This document shows, piece after piece, positions 43,971 through 54,705 of a DNA stretch of 64,000 nucleotides. The stretch's first letter is position 1. The number at the start of each line of letters is the position of its first letter. The notes under the pieces were generated by a model. It saw nothing but the letters and a program-made list of their open reading frames with translations, did no database searches and had not been told where the DNA came from. This stretch comes from Lotus japonicus (lineage: Eukaryota > Streptophyta > Magnoliopsida > Fabales > Fabaceae). The stretch is taken from the NCBI RefSeq assembly GCF_012489685.1, contig NC_080042.1, positions 20,350,150 through 20,414,149 on the forward strand, in the 5' to 3' direction. The position numbers and the translations under genes were made by a program.

Positions 43971-43980
43971 CCTTTTATAA
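43971..43980 (-). promoter_or_regulatory. TATA box for SIRE antisense ORF
   Basis: Minus-strand TTATAAAAGG, 65 bp before the ATG at 43906, giving a normal short plant leader if transcription starts about 30 bp downstream. Confidence 0.45.
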
Positions 43981-43989
43981 GCTCTGTTT

Positions 43990-44702
43990 AGTCTCCAGAA
44001 GTTAATGCCGAAGCTGTTTCTCGAGGATAAGTTATTGGTAACCGAAGCTTCTCTTTACTCCCGTGGCCGGTGGTAAAAGTTCTGCATATGCATTCATTCC
44101 TCTCATTAATTCTCTAATTTCTTTTTAATCAGTTATTTTTAATTTCTTCTCCATCTTTTCTAAACTTAGACCTTCTCTAAGGGGGAGTACCTTGTACTTC
44201 AAACTAAGTTTTTCACACCCCAAACTTTTTGCTTATGACAAAAAGGGGGAGTATAACCCAGTTTTTGATGTGTAAGCTGTGTTAGTGTGATTTCTTTTAT
44301 TTTGGAGAATTTAAGAGTTCCACCTTTATGACCATATTTGTGTCACTGTGCAAATACAATGAATACATTTCACTTCTTCTGAAGTGATCTTACTTTTGAC
44401 TCTGATACCCTATTCGTGACTCTGATTATCTATGCACTCTGAATATTCCTATTCATCTATGTCATGTATTTTCACTCTGAACTCCTATATTATTTAGCTC
44501 AGAATCTAGACATTACTAACGTTTTCATTAAGTCTTAGATTCAGGGGGAGCTAAGCTCAGAATCAAGTTGTAACTTGGATTCAGAATGAGCAAAATAAAC
44601 CATTCACATCAGGATAAGTCTAATTCTATTTCTCTAAACTCTGAGTGAATTCAGTTTATTGTTTAAGAATTGTTCATTAAAATACTTGGTTTTGTCATCA
44701 TC
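43990..44702 (+). other. SIRE 3' untranslated region
   Basis: No gene seen. It contains several GGGGGAG blocks (CTAAGGGGGAGTACC at about 44178, AAAAAGGGGGAGTATAA at about 44240, TCAGGGGGAGCTAAG at about 44542) that look like the true polypurine tract, plus repeated CTCTGA/TCAGA words also frequent in the LTR. Confidence 0.6.
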
Positions 44703-44716
44703 AAAAAGGGGGAGAT
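44703..44716 (+). other. SIRE polypurine tract
   Basis: AAAAAGGGGGAGAT immediately before the 3' LTR start TGTAAGATCAAG. Confidence 0.9.
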
Positions 44717-45862
44717 TGTAAGATCAAGTTTTGATCGAGTAGTACAACTCTATGTTTTGATGATTACAAGTTAACATTTTAGTATGAACAATTTTGATAC
44801 TCTAACGTGTTTTTCTGAGTGTGCTATTTACAGGCTCTGACCTCAATATTATCTTACACAAATCAAAAGTACTGTGCTTAAAAGAGTGTCCCAAGCAACG
44901 CTTTCGCAATCTCTATGTTCAGTCTGAACAGTAGAAAAGCTTCAGAAGATCTGAAGTCAATAAAGCTCTGATAAGGACTCAGCTCACTTGAAGTTCTGAA
45001 GATCCAGACGTTCTGACAACCCAGACACTCTGAAGGTTCAGATGTTCTGATGGTGTAAAAGACTCTGAAGATCCAGAAGCTGAAAAGTGATGACTCTGAA
45101 GTCCAGAAGCAAAATGGCTCTGAAGACCAAGTACTTCGCTCTGAGTTCAGAATCTGAAGATACAACCGTCAGAAGATCCATGCTTCCCTCTGACTCTGAT
45201 CAACAAGCTTCACATGTTCTAACACGAAGCCTTCCTCTGATCAGAAGTCTACTAGGTTTAAGGTCAAGTCACTTTCCAAAGTACAAAAGCAAATGTACTA
45301 TCCTGACGACCTACCTAACATTCTCAGCCACAGCAGAAGCTGGAAATTCTAGACCTGCCCTCCAACGGTAGCATTCCCATGGAATCTCATACGCGCACGC
45401 TATATTCAAACTTTTTAAGCATTCTTTCATCTTGAATTCATTGTGTTTACTACAGCTTTTCAGAAGCATATTCTTTGTAAACAATTCTTTCTTAAACAGC
45501 TGTTTAGTTTACCTTTAGGAGATCAAGATTGATCGGATCCTAGAGAAGACTAAGAGAGTGAATCTTAGTGTGAGCTAAGTCAGTGTATTGTTAGACACTT
45601 GTAGGTTTCAAGTGCAGTTGTAACATTTACCTGATTAGTGGATTGCCTTCATTCTAAGAAGGAAGAAATCACCTTAACGGGTGGACTGGATTAGCTTGAG
45701 TGATTCATCAAGTGAACCAGGATAAAATCCTTGTGTGCTTTTCTATTCCCTTATCTTAAGCACTTTGTTTGTTCTCGAAAGATTTGTCAAAATCTTAAGG
45801 TGGAAGTTTTATTCTGAAAACGTTATTCAAACCCCCCCTTTCTACCGTTTTTCATACCTTCA
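44717..45862 (+). repeat. SIRE 3' LTR (1146 bp)
   Basis: Nearly identical to the 5' LTR apart from two length changes: it keeps about 45 bp at about 45236-45280 missing from the 5' LTR, and has lost about 65 bp including the TATA box near 45380. The apparent start of the long frame at 45735 lies in this LTR by chance; the pol reading begins only at 45864. Confidence 0.95.
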
Positions 45863-45867
45863 ATGGG
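45863..45867. repeat. Target site duplication ATGGG, right of SIRE
   Basis: Second copy of the 5-bp duplication; see 33914-33918. Confidence 0.95.
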
Positions 45868-47627
45868 AACAACCTAAGACAGCAAGCGACATCAGGAGTT
45901 TTGTTGGGCTTGCTGGCTACTATAGACGCTTCGTGAAGGATTATGCAAAGTTGACTTCACCGTTGACTCAGTTGACAAAGAAGAATCAACCTTTTGCATG
46001 GACGGAGAAATGTGAAGAGAGTTTTCAGGAAATGAAGAAGCGACTGACTACTGCACCGATACTAGCCTTACCCAAGGAAGGAGAACCATATGACGTTTAT
46101 TGTGACGCTTCACACAATGGGTTGGGTTGTGTAATGATGCAGGAGAAGAAAGTGATTGCTTATGCTTCGCGACAACTGAAGATTCACGAGAAGAACTATC
46201 CTACACATGATTTGGAATTGGCTGCTATAGTATATGCTCTCAAGATTTGGAGGCATTACCTGTATGGCAGTACGTTCACGATCTACAGTGATCACAAGAG
46301 TCTGAAGTACCTGTTCGACCAGAAATATTTGAACATGAGACAGCGAAGGTGGATGGAATTTCTGCAGGACTACGAGTTTGACCTACAGTATCATCCGGGG
46401 AAAACCAATGTTGTAGCTGACGCTCTTAGTCGAAAGGCTATGCATGTATCCTCGTTGATGGTCAAGGAGTTAGAACTACTGGAGGCGTTCCGAGATCTGA
46501 GTTTAGATGTGAAGATAGCTCCAGGGAAGCTTAGTTTCGGGATGGTGACGGTGTCGAGTGGGCTCTTTGATGAGATCAAATCGAAGCAAGAGACCGATGA
46601 AGGATTACTTGAGTGGCGCAAACTAGTTACTCAAGGGAAGGCACCGGAGTTTGCTATCGGAAACGATAACATACTGCGTTGCAAGGGACGAGTTTGTGTA
46701 CCCAATGACGCAGCTATGAGGAGGTTGATCTTGGATGAAGGTCACAAGAGCAGGTTGAGCATTCATCCGGGGATGAACAAGATGTACCAAGACCTGAAAC
46801 TTCATTTCTGGTGGCCTGGGATGAAGAAGCAAGTAGCCGAGTATGTGTCGAAATGCTTGACTTGTCAGAAGGCTAAGGTGGAACATCAGAAGCCAGCAGG
46901 AAAACTACATTCGTTGGAAGTTCCAGAGTGGAAATGGGATAGCATCTCTATGGACTTCGTGACGGCGTTACCCCTAACACGAAGAAGATTTGATGCAATT
47001 TGGGTAGTGGTTGATCGAATGACGAAGACCGCTCACTTCGTGCCGATCAATTTGAACTACAAGGTGGAGAGACTAGCAGAAATCTACATTGCAGAGATTG
47101 TTCGTCTGCATGGGGTACCATCTAGCATTGTGTCGGACAGAGACCCGAGGTTTACCTCACGTTTCTGGGGAGCTTTGCAACAAGCTTTGGGAACCAAGCT
47201 GAGATTGAGTTCCGCTTATCATTCACAGACGGATGGGCAAACCGAAAGTACTATTCAATCCTTGGAGGATTTGCTAAGAGCTTGTGTGCTAGATCATAAA
47301 GGAAGCTGGGATGAGTTGTTGCCGCTGATTGAATTCACCTACAACAACAACTTTCATGCGAGCATCGAGATGGCACCTTATGAAGCTTTGTATGGTCGGA
47401 GGTGTCGGACGCCTTTGTGCTGGCATCAAGATGGGGAGAACTTAGTGATTGGACCCGAGCTGGTTCAGCAAACCACCGAAGAAGTAAAGCGAATTCAAGA
47501 AAAGATGAGGATCTCGCAGAGTCGTCAGAAGAGTCACGCTGACAATCGAAGAAAGAGCTGGAATCTCAAGCTGGAGATCATGTCTTCTTACGGGTTACCC
47601 CGATGACTGGTGTCGGAAGAGCGATCA
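45868..47627 (+). pseudogene. pol: E3 pol, part 2: RT end, RNase H, integrase
   Basis: Continues part 1 in frame: EQPKTASDIRSFVGLAGYYR (RT thumb), RNase H (DVYCDASHNGLGCVMMQ, ELAAIVYALKIWRHYL, TIYSDHKSLKYLF), then integrase with its zinc site (HPGMNKMYQDL, CLTCQKAK) and catalytic core (SMDFVTALP, VSDRDPRFTSRFWG, QTDGQTESTIQSLEDLL). A one-base loss at about 47553 (RKSWNL in place of an expected RKELE) shifts the frame and gives a stop at about 47604; in the next frame the protein would continue to GVGRAI, where E7 has inserted. The third piece follows at 59188. Confidence 0.93.
47623..47627. repeat. Target site duplication GATCA, left of E7
   Basis: GATCA here and at 59188-59192, inside the integrase C-terminal coding region. 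Confidence 0.95.
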
Positions 47628-48318
47628 TGTAAGACCTGGATTTGCAGAACCAGTTAAGTTCCGACTCACGCGTAGAATCAGTGTAAACGTGACAGGAGTT
47701 TGTTGTTTGAGAAAGATCAATGAAGAAGAAAGTTCAGGAATTGCTTGAGGTATGTTGCGTAGTCGCTGTAGGAATTAGTGCGAGTTGTCTGCACACCTGC
47801 CTTATGGCGAGCGTGTCCAGAATAGGCTATTTCGCTCTTAAAGCAACGTTTTGAGTGAGATTTCGAACTCTCGGAAAATTTAAAGATTCTCTTTATTTTT
47901 CCATCGACCAGCATTTCATTTCGGAACTCTGGACTGTACGCACGATAGGTTTCACTTTTCGGATGTCCGCCGACGCTAATTTCTTTGCTTCGAAACCCTA
48001 TTTTCGAGCAATGGATGAAGACTTTTTCTATTCGGGACTTCTAACGAAGATTCCGTCCGCGAAGCCAGATTTGTTTCGACGTTTCCAATCTTTCTTCAGA
48101 AGGAAGTTTTGTCGTCCGGCGATCACAGCAAAAAGTAGTTTTTCGGGACAGACTAACTTACACCGCTTTTGGCGTTTTGGATATCGTTTTTCCTAAATCT
48201 TAGATATTTGTTTTGAGTTCTGGAATTCTGACGCCAGAATCTCTCTTAGAATTCCACGGTGATCGTGCTGCAAAAATCGGAATCGCGAAATTTTCATTTT
48301 CCCGCGATTTCGCCTGCC

Positions 48319-48326
48319 TATAAATA
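48319..48326 (+). promoter_or_regulatory. E7 5' LTR TATA box
   Basis: CCTATAAATAGCTC, about 690 bp into the LTR; the same box is at 55711-55718 in the 3' LTR. Confidence 0.7.
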
Positions 48327-49804
48327 GCTCAAAAAGCAAAAATTCCTTCATTTTCTTCCTATTGTGGCTGAATTTCGTGGAGAGCAAGGGGGGAGGAGAT
48401 TTTCGCGAAAACTTGACCAATCTTCGCGCAGTTCGTCCCTACTTCTAGGTATCGAGGTAACTAACACGATTCCTACCTCTGATTGTTGTTTCTGTTGCGT
48501 TTCTAAAGTCGTTTCTGTGCTCACAGTTTTGAGCTTTTTCTAAAATGGTTCGATTTCTTCGATTTCTTGGTTGGGTTATGTTCCTTACGTTCCCCTGAGT
48601 CTAAAACCTCTGTCAGTAAACGCTGATTGTGATCCAGTTGTCCAGGATCTGAAAAACTGTTTCAAAACCCTTTTTGCTCACATTTCGAAACTTTATTGTC
48701 GAAAAGACTTAATCTGACTTCGTGCCTTTAGGATTTGTTGTCACGGATGTCATGAGGATCGTTGCTGTCAAATTTGTTTTCAGAACTGATAACTTTGAAG
48801 TTTTGAGCCTTTATTTTGGACCAAAATGCCCCTGGATAGTTGTATTTCGGCCCGATTGTCCGAAAATTGTTCCGACAGTTTCTTTGCCTTAGTTTTATCC
48901 TAAAACTACCTTGTGAATTGATTTGATCAAAGAAAAAGAGCCGAAGCCCTTTTTCCTTTGAGGCCGTGGACTATTTCCTTTAGGGGGGAGTTTTTCGGTT
49001 TCGAAAACTTGTCTTTTCGTACCTGATTGTCCTATTCTGAAGCTTTAATGCTTTGTCTATCGTTTATGTGTTGTTTTGTGATCGAACTAATCGATATTGT
49101 TCGGATTCTGCTTTGTTTTCTCCGAGGTTCAGTTGAAGGAACTTTGGAAGGTTCGGAGCACTTGAGTGAAGGAGCTTGTGATTTCGAAGCTGGATCAGCT
49201 CGAGGTTAGGGAAACTTGCTATATTTAGCTATGATTGCATGATAGGCGTCGATAAATTCGACTTATGCTTTATCTGATGTTGTTTATGATGATGATTTAT
49301 TGTTATGATTGTTTTCATAACTTATGATATTGATGATGTGTTGAATTGAGCGTTTTGACGCAACTTCGGAGTGGAGGTTCATTGACCTGGTGATCTTTGA
49401 CATTTCGGGTTGGATGAACAACCCTAGGCAAGTCCGAATGTGGGGTTTGAGACTTAGCCATTTGTTGGGATTCGTTGGAATTCCTAGACTTTCCCCGGGA
49501 AATGTATTTTGGGTGGTTGATTTTTGGAAACTTAGAATGATAGAGCTTTCGAAAAATAAAGACTTGGGAAACTTAGACTTTGAGAAATAAACTCATAATT
49601 TGACTAATTTGAATTGAAATCATTTTTATTAACGTTTAAGCATAGGAGAACTGAAGGGGAAAAATATTTACGAAAGGCGGGGAAAAGTCAACCTTTGTTG
49701 TGGGTTTGGAGAGTTATCGGAATTGGGAAAGCCACTAAGGTGAGCTATGGTGATGATTGAAAGTCACCGAGTACGTTAGTACTCTTGGGGAGTGTTGTGG
49801 AGCC

Positions 49805-49915
49805 GTGTTGTATTGACCGACACCTAGTGATCTTGTTGTTTGGGCTGTGTTGTATTGACCGACACTAGACCCTCGTGTAATCTTGTTGGTGGAGTTGTGT
49901 TGTATAGACCGACAC
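49805..49915 (+). repeat. Three GTGTTG...CGACAC hairpin repeats (E7 5' LTR)
   Basis: GTGTTGTATTGACCGACAC at 49805-49823 and 49847-49865 and a one-base variant at 49897-49915. GTGTTG can pair with CGACAC (one G-U pair). The 3' LTR has the same set from about 57197. Confidence 0.8.
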
Positions 49916-50052
49916 TAACTCTTGGGTTGTTTTGAGTTTGGGTCGGAGCAGTTTTTGACCATCGAGATTTGATGAGTCAGATGACTCAAGAAGTCATCAA
50001 GGGTGATCGCACTCCTTTCATAATTAATTGTCTTTTGTCGCCGAATCGACAT

Positions 50053-50466
50053 ATACCTTCGGGTACAGTATATCTATATACCTTCGAGTACAGTATATAC
50101 CTTCGGGTACAGTATATCTATATACCTTCGGGTACAGTATATACCTTCGGGTACAGTATATCTATATACCTTCGGGTACAGTATATACCTTCGGGTATAG
50201 TATATGCCTTCGGGTACAGTATATCTATATACCTTCGGGTACAGTATATACCTTCGGGTACAGTATATACCTTCGGGTACAGTATATGCCTTCGGGTACA
50301 GTATATCTATATACCTTCGGGTACAATATATGCCTTCGGGTACAGTATATCTATATACCTTCGGGTACAGTATATACCTTCGGGTACAGTATATACCTTC
50401 GGGTACAGTATATGCCTTCGGGTACAGTATATCTATATACCTTCGGGTACAGTATATACCTTCGGA
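50053..50466 (+). repeat. UUCG-hairpin minisatellite, 19 full units (E7 5' LTR)
   Basis: Units TACCTTCGGGTACAGTATA (about 20 bp) alternate with a longer form that adds TCTATA (about 26 bp); a minor form has TGCC for TACC. TACC and GGTA pair around TTCG, so in RNA each unit is a C(UUCG)G tetraloop hairpin. Long plus- and minus-strand frames over this block (49969-50499) are repeat read-through. Confidence 0.92.
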
Positions 50467-50803
50467 GCTTCTCTGAGGCGTGAGACTTCGTGAAAGCATG
50501 GAACTTCACTGAAGCGTGAGACTTCGTGAAAGTGAGTAAGCTTCACTGAGGCGTGAGACTTCGTGAAAGCAGAAACTTCACTGAGGCGGGAGACCTCGTG
50601 GAGACGGGAACCTTCGCTGAAGCGGGAGACTTTGCGGAGGCGTGCAACTTCACTGAAGCGTGAGACTTCGTGAAGGCGCGAAACTTCACTGAAGCGTGAG
50701 ACTTCGTGAATGTGTGAGATTTCACTGAAGCGTGAGACTTCGTGAAAGCGTAAGACCCCATTGAAGCGTGAGACTTCATGGAAGCGTGAGATTTCATCGT
50801 CGT
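50466..50803 (+). repeat. 36-bp hairpin minisatellite (E7 5' LTR)
   Basis: About nine units of CTTCACTGAAGCGTGAGACT then TCGTGAAG plus spacer, the same unit as in E1 (there on the minus strand, same orientation relative to the element), followed by the shared CGTTTACCCTAGGGCAACGA block. Confidence 0.92.
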
Positions 50804-51120
50804 TTACCCTAGGGCAACGACAGGGAACATTGGTTTAGTTGGATACGTGTGTGTTGGGAGGACGATACATTGTTTGACTAACCTTATCACCTAACTTCAT
50901 ATGTTGAGATTATGATGATTTGATGTTGATGAACATCGTTAGGTATTAATGATTGAACTGTGTAGGAGATTCGAGAACATGCTATGTATATACCTTAGAG
51001 TAGGCAATACATAACCTATATGTATATATATACAACATATGTATATATCCCCTTTATCACAAGTTGATTGTATATCTATTGTATTCTGTAAGTTGACCCT
51101 AGCGCCTTGGCTTTGTTTGT

Positions 51121-51429
51121 ATGTTTGTGTTTGGGCGGTCGGCCTGCTGCCAGGCGTCTGTCAGCCGGTTCGTGATGATTCGTTGTGCGGGAAAGACCCG
51201 TAGCGGAACGATTATTACTGAAGCTTTCGACGAGGACCCGGTCTTCATGCCTGATCGAGGGAGGGTCGATGATAGTAGTGTGGGGTATGGGTGGTTAGAG
51301 TCTTTTGGAGTTGGTTGTTACTGTAATAGCTCTGATTCGTTTTGCTTTTGGGATCGGGTAGGTTTCCGACGCATGACTTTTCGTGTGGTTCTCTTACTGA
51401 GGGATCACAGTGAGTCAGTTGGACCATAG
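51121..51429 (+). CDS. small LTR frame, E7 5' copy (doubtful)
   Basis: 102 codons from MFVFGRSACCQASVSRFVMI with the acidic EAFDEDP segment; counterpart of the E1 frame at 7299-7598, but the last 40 residues differ because of length changes. No domain; may not be expressed. Confidence 0.2.
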   Translation: MFVFGRSACCQASVSRFVMIRCAGKTRSGTIITEAFDEDPVFMPDRGRVDDSSVGYGWLESFGVGCYCNSSDSFCFWDRVGFRRMTFRVVLLLRDHSESVGP

Positions 51430-51754
51430 GGGTCTTTGCTTAGGCCATATTGAGGCCGACTCTCTCCTAGTGGTTTGTAATCATAATTTTCTCACTTACA
51501 CTTCTGGGTCTGTTAATATTTGCCTACGGGCACACTGCTTTGGAGTCACTGTGAGTGTGTGGGACGTGGAAGTGCAGCTGAGGCTGTACATGTTTATATT
51601 TGTTGTATATCGGTTAGTTGAGTAGTTGGGTTTTGTCTTTACTTCCTTATCGTTTTGATTTAAAGGAAAGAAAACGAAAAAAAATTACCTGTTTTCCGCG
51701 TAAAGATTATTTTTGGTTACTAAAGTGACACCTGGAAATCAGGGTGTTACATTG

Positions 51755-51766
51755 TGGTATCAGAGC
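51755..51766 (+). other. E7 primer binding site
   Basis: TGGTATCAGAGC three bases after the LTR end at 51751. Confidence 0.92.
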
Positions 51767-51960
51767 TTAGTCGAGTCTTTTGGGAGTCTTTGGGGAATAG
51801 GTCTTCTGTGCTAGGTTGTGTGACTCTGCAAAGAGTGAAAATTGATTGTCTGCAGAGCGGTTTTCGCTCTAATTGCTTGCGTTACTACTCAATCGGATTG
51901 AGTGGTTTGTCTAGTGCTACCGTATGGTTAGTACTAATCGGACGTTCGATGGGATATAGG

Positions 51961-52462
51961 ATGACGGAGGCTACACGTGAGCATCATCAACGACTGATGG
52001 CGACAGCAATGTATCAACAAAGAGGAATGAACCGAACTGGAGCTGGGGGACCAATGAGGTCAGGTTCCCAAGGCTACAACGGAAGGAAGAGCTACCATAA
52101 GTGGGGACCATATCAGCGTTCCGAGGGAAGAATTCTTATCTCAAGAGAGTACAAACCGACGACTGCTGATACTGGGGGGGAAGCCAGTTGGTGACAAAGG
52201 AGTGACATGTTTTCGTTGCAGAAAGTTTGGGCATTTTGCTAACAAATGCTCAGTGATTGGACGGAGATGCTTCAAGTGTAACCGAGAGGGGCATCTAGCT
52301 GTGAACTGCAAGACCAAAGAAAGTCTATGCTTCAATTGCAACCAACCGGGACATTTCTCCCAAGATTGCAAGGCACTCAGGGGCGAATCATCAGGGAATG
52401 TTGGGAAAGGAAAACAACTTGCTCCAGAGGAAAGGATTCATGCCAAGGAGGGCAAGAGCTGA
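51961..52462 (+). pseudogene. gag: E7 gag remnant with three zinc knuckles
   Basis: A possible start reads MTEATREHHQRLMATAMYQQ and runs directly into the linker (GMNRTGAGGPMRSGSQGYNG), which in E1 follows the gag domain; so the roughly 200-residue capsid-like domain is deleted. A G7 run at 52174-52180 has one G too many, shifting the frame. After it the other frame gives three CX2CX4HX4C knuckles: CFRCRKFGHFANKC, CFKCNREGHLAVNC and CFNCNQPGHFSQDC. E1 has two knuckles. The nucleocapsid part is well kept, but no normal Gag can be made. Confidence 0.85.
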
Positions 52463-54705
52463 GGAGTTGAACGAGGAAGAACGTGGGAACGATGTAGGGC
52501 CTTATTCGAGGTTGCTCGTGATTTAACTATAGAAGTTACACGAGGTTGGGAATAGCACACTAAGTCTAGAAAGTAGTCTTCCACCGATGCGTTTATGAGG
52601 AAGCTAGTAGTTGAAGAACGAATCTTAGGGAGATTCCGTATGGGTAGTATACGTGTTATGTTGAGGGTGTGTAGTTCCGTAGCGGGATCCTTAAAGGATT
52701 TAGTATCAGGATATTTGTGACTACTGGAGGATAGGAACTCATTGACTGTTCCAGTGGGTTTTTCTAAATTTCCACCTTCGATGTATTAGGCCTGATCAAC
52801 CTAATATTGAGGGGGTGATATTCGGAATCACAGCTGGTTATGGACTTTGATAGAAGGATGTGTAAGATGAATTTGAATTGATTGAGGATTAGTCGGATTT
52901 GGGAGGAAAGTTCGTGTTAAGCACTTGATTGTGAAAGATTAAGATTTAAATCTTTGGAATTCGATGAGTGTCGTATAGACATTGATTGGTTAGTTCGTGT
53001 GATTACTCCAAGTAGAGGTAGACTAAGTCAAGAGGTTTAATGCCGGAAAAGTATTAAGTAGTTTCTCGGAAGTTATGAAGTCATAGGTTATGTGATTACT
53101 GAGTGGAATTGTTGGAGACTAAATAAGTTGAATGTAATCAGGTTTTAGATGATAGCTTGATGGTAGCGAGATTGAGAAGAATTAGCTCTGAACTAGATTG
53201 TTATAGTCGAGTTCGAGGAATAAGTTTTGCTAAGCGTTTGATTAATATGTGGAGACATTATAGTCTTAAGAGATGAATTTTCACTTGAAAAGTGTTGAAT
53301 TAATGATTAAGTTGGAGAAAGAAAGTTTTAGCATAAGTTGAATACTTGAGGTTGTTGATATGGATTCCAAAGAAATATGCTAAGATTACTAAGTGAGATT
53401 TACTAAGTTGGATTGAAATCTTAGGGTTAAGATTGAATCTTGAGAGTCGAGAATCGCGTACGAATAGGAGATCTTATGGTTGTAGGTGTGACAATAGGAG
53501 TTGAATCTTAGAAGATTGAAGACCTGAAGGTGAGCTTCGGGTTAAGACCATTGAAGTATAATATAAGAGAGATCTTGAAGTAAAGGAATTCTGGGTTGTG
53601 TAGAGTGTTAAGGTTGGTTATAAGTTGGTGATCGATTGATGTTGATTATGAGGTTGCGGGCATAATGACCATGTGATAAGATTTGAATGATGTTGGCATA
53701 ATAAGTTGTGAATGTGAAAGCATGACGACACTGGTCAGGTCGTTTGGGTAAGTGAAGGAGTTATAGTTTTTAAGAAACGGATATCCATTTAAGAAGTATT
53801 GAAGGATTAAAGGTCATTAGAGGACCAAACTTGGTGAAGGTTTAGGTTTTAAATCTATGAATGTCTGTCTAAGGTGTGTAGGACTCGAAGTTTGTCAGAA
53901 TTTGATTGAGAGATTAAGAAGTTGAGTGACGAGATGGTGATGGAGTGACAAAAAGGAAAGTGTTAGTATTAAGATGAATACTTGAAGTTGTTATGTTTGG
54001 ACAAGTTCCTCAGAGTCTAAGAGGGAATGAAACTTTGTTATGGATTTTGATGGTGCATATTACGGGTAACGAGTGAATTTTACTAAAGCTGAATGAGAAT
54101 CCTAGGGCTAGGGTTGACCTAGTGAGCTGAGATTCATGTATACATAAGAGATTTAGTGGTGTTAGCGGTTACGATAATAGTTAAATCTCGGAATGTTGAA
54201 GGATCGGATGATAAAATGGCTAGTTAAGTCTCTTGAGATATAGTTATGATTTAATCTTCTAGAGGATATGTCTCGATTTGTGCGAAGTGTTAGGAATTTC
54301 AGTAAGTGTAAATAGGTTTGAGTGAGGGAAGTTTTGAGGAAGAAGACGATAATAATGGATTGTTAGATATTAAGAGGAGGATTATCTTATAAGTGGTTGA
54401 TAGATTGATGTTGAAGGGGATAAGATTATTGAAGGACAAGAAATAAGGACATAGGTCGAGGTTTAATTCAAGTAGTGATTAAGTAGAAGTTTGATTTCTG
54501 GGTGTTTGTAAAGATAGTTACGAAGTTGGAGGTATGTTAATGGACTAGCGGTTTCCAAGGGGATGTTTCGTCTAAGAGTTATCGAACGGACAAGTGGAGT
54601 TTTGGACTGTAGATGAAGATCATGAGGACAAGTTGAGTATTTACTTTGAAATGACAGAGAGGCACCGAGTTTAAGAAGAATTTCGGACGACCGAAAGTAA
54701 AGAAG
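52463..54705 (+). other. E7 non-coding internal region
   Basis: 2.2 kb without a gene, matching the internal regions of E1 and E2. It contains a diverged tandem duplication: the block at about 53290-53690 (TTAGCATAAGTTGAATACTT onward) reappears at about 53945-54400 in changed form. Near 52660 a TATGGGTAGTATACGTGTTA segment also matches E1 (about 5380, minus). Confidence 0.65.

Larger units (their letters stand above)
33919..45862 (+). mobile_element. Ty1/copia SIRE/Maximus-type element (11.9 kb)
   Basis: 5' LTR 33919-35086, primer site 35089-35100, gag, pol (protease, integrase, RT, RNase H in copia order), env-like gene, a minus-strand ORF, polypurine tract 44703-44716, 3' LTR 44717-45862, flanked by ATGGG duplications. 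The gene order and the large third ORF are typical of the SIRE lineage. It carries at least two frameshifts and one nonsense codon in pol, two nonsense codons in gag, a gag/pol frame change, and a frameshift plus two nonsense codons in env-like, so it is not autonomous now. Confidence 0.93.
47628..51751 (+). repeat. E7 5' LTR
   Basis: TGTAAGACCTGG to AGGGTGTTACA. In order: TATA box 48319-48326, a non-coding leader-like part, three GTGTTGTATTGACCGACAC repeats (49805-49915), the UUCG-hairpin minisatellite (50053-50466), the 36-bp hairpin minisatellite (50466-50803), an alternating TATGTATATATA tract (51015-51055) and the small frame at 51121-51429. Other small frames (48193, 49027, 49390) are equally present in the 3' LTR and show no domain. 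Confidence 0.95.

Noticed and set aside
45735..45862. Apparent N-terminal extension of the long pol frame (from 45735)
   Set aside because: These codons lie in the SIRE 3' LTR; the pol reading starts only after the ATGGG target duplication.
49969..50499. Long overlapping frames on both strands (IPSGTVYTFGYS and EGIYCTRRY repeats), also at 57361-57935
   Set aside because: They are read-through of the UUCG-hairpin minisatellite, open in several frames and both strands at once.
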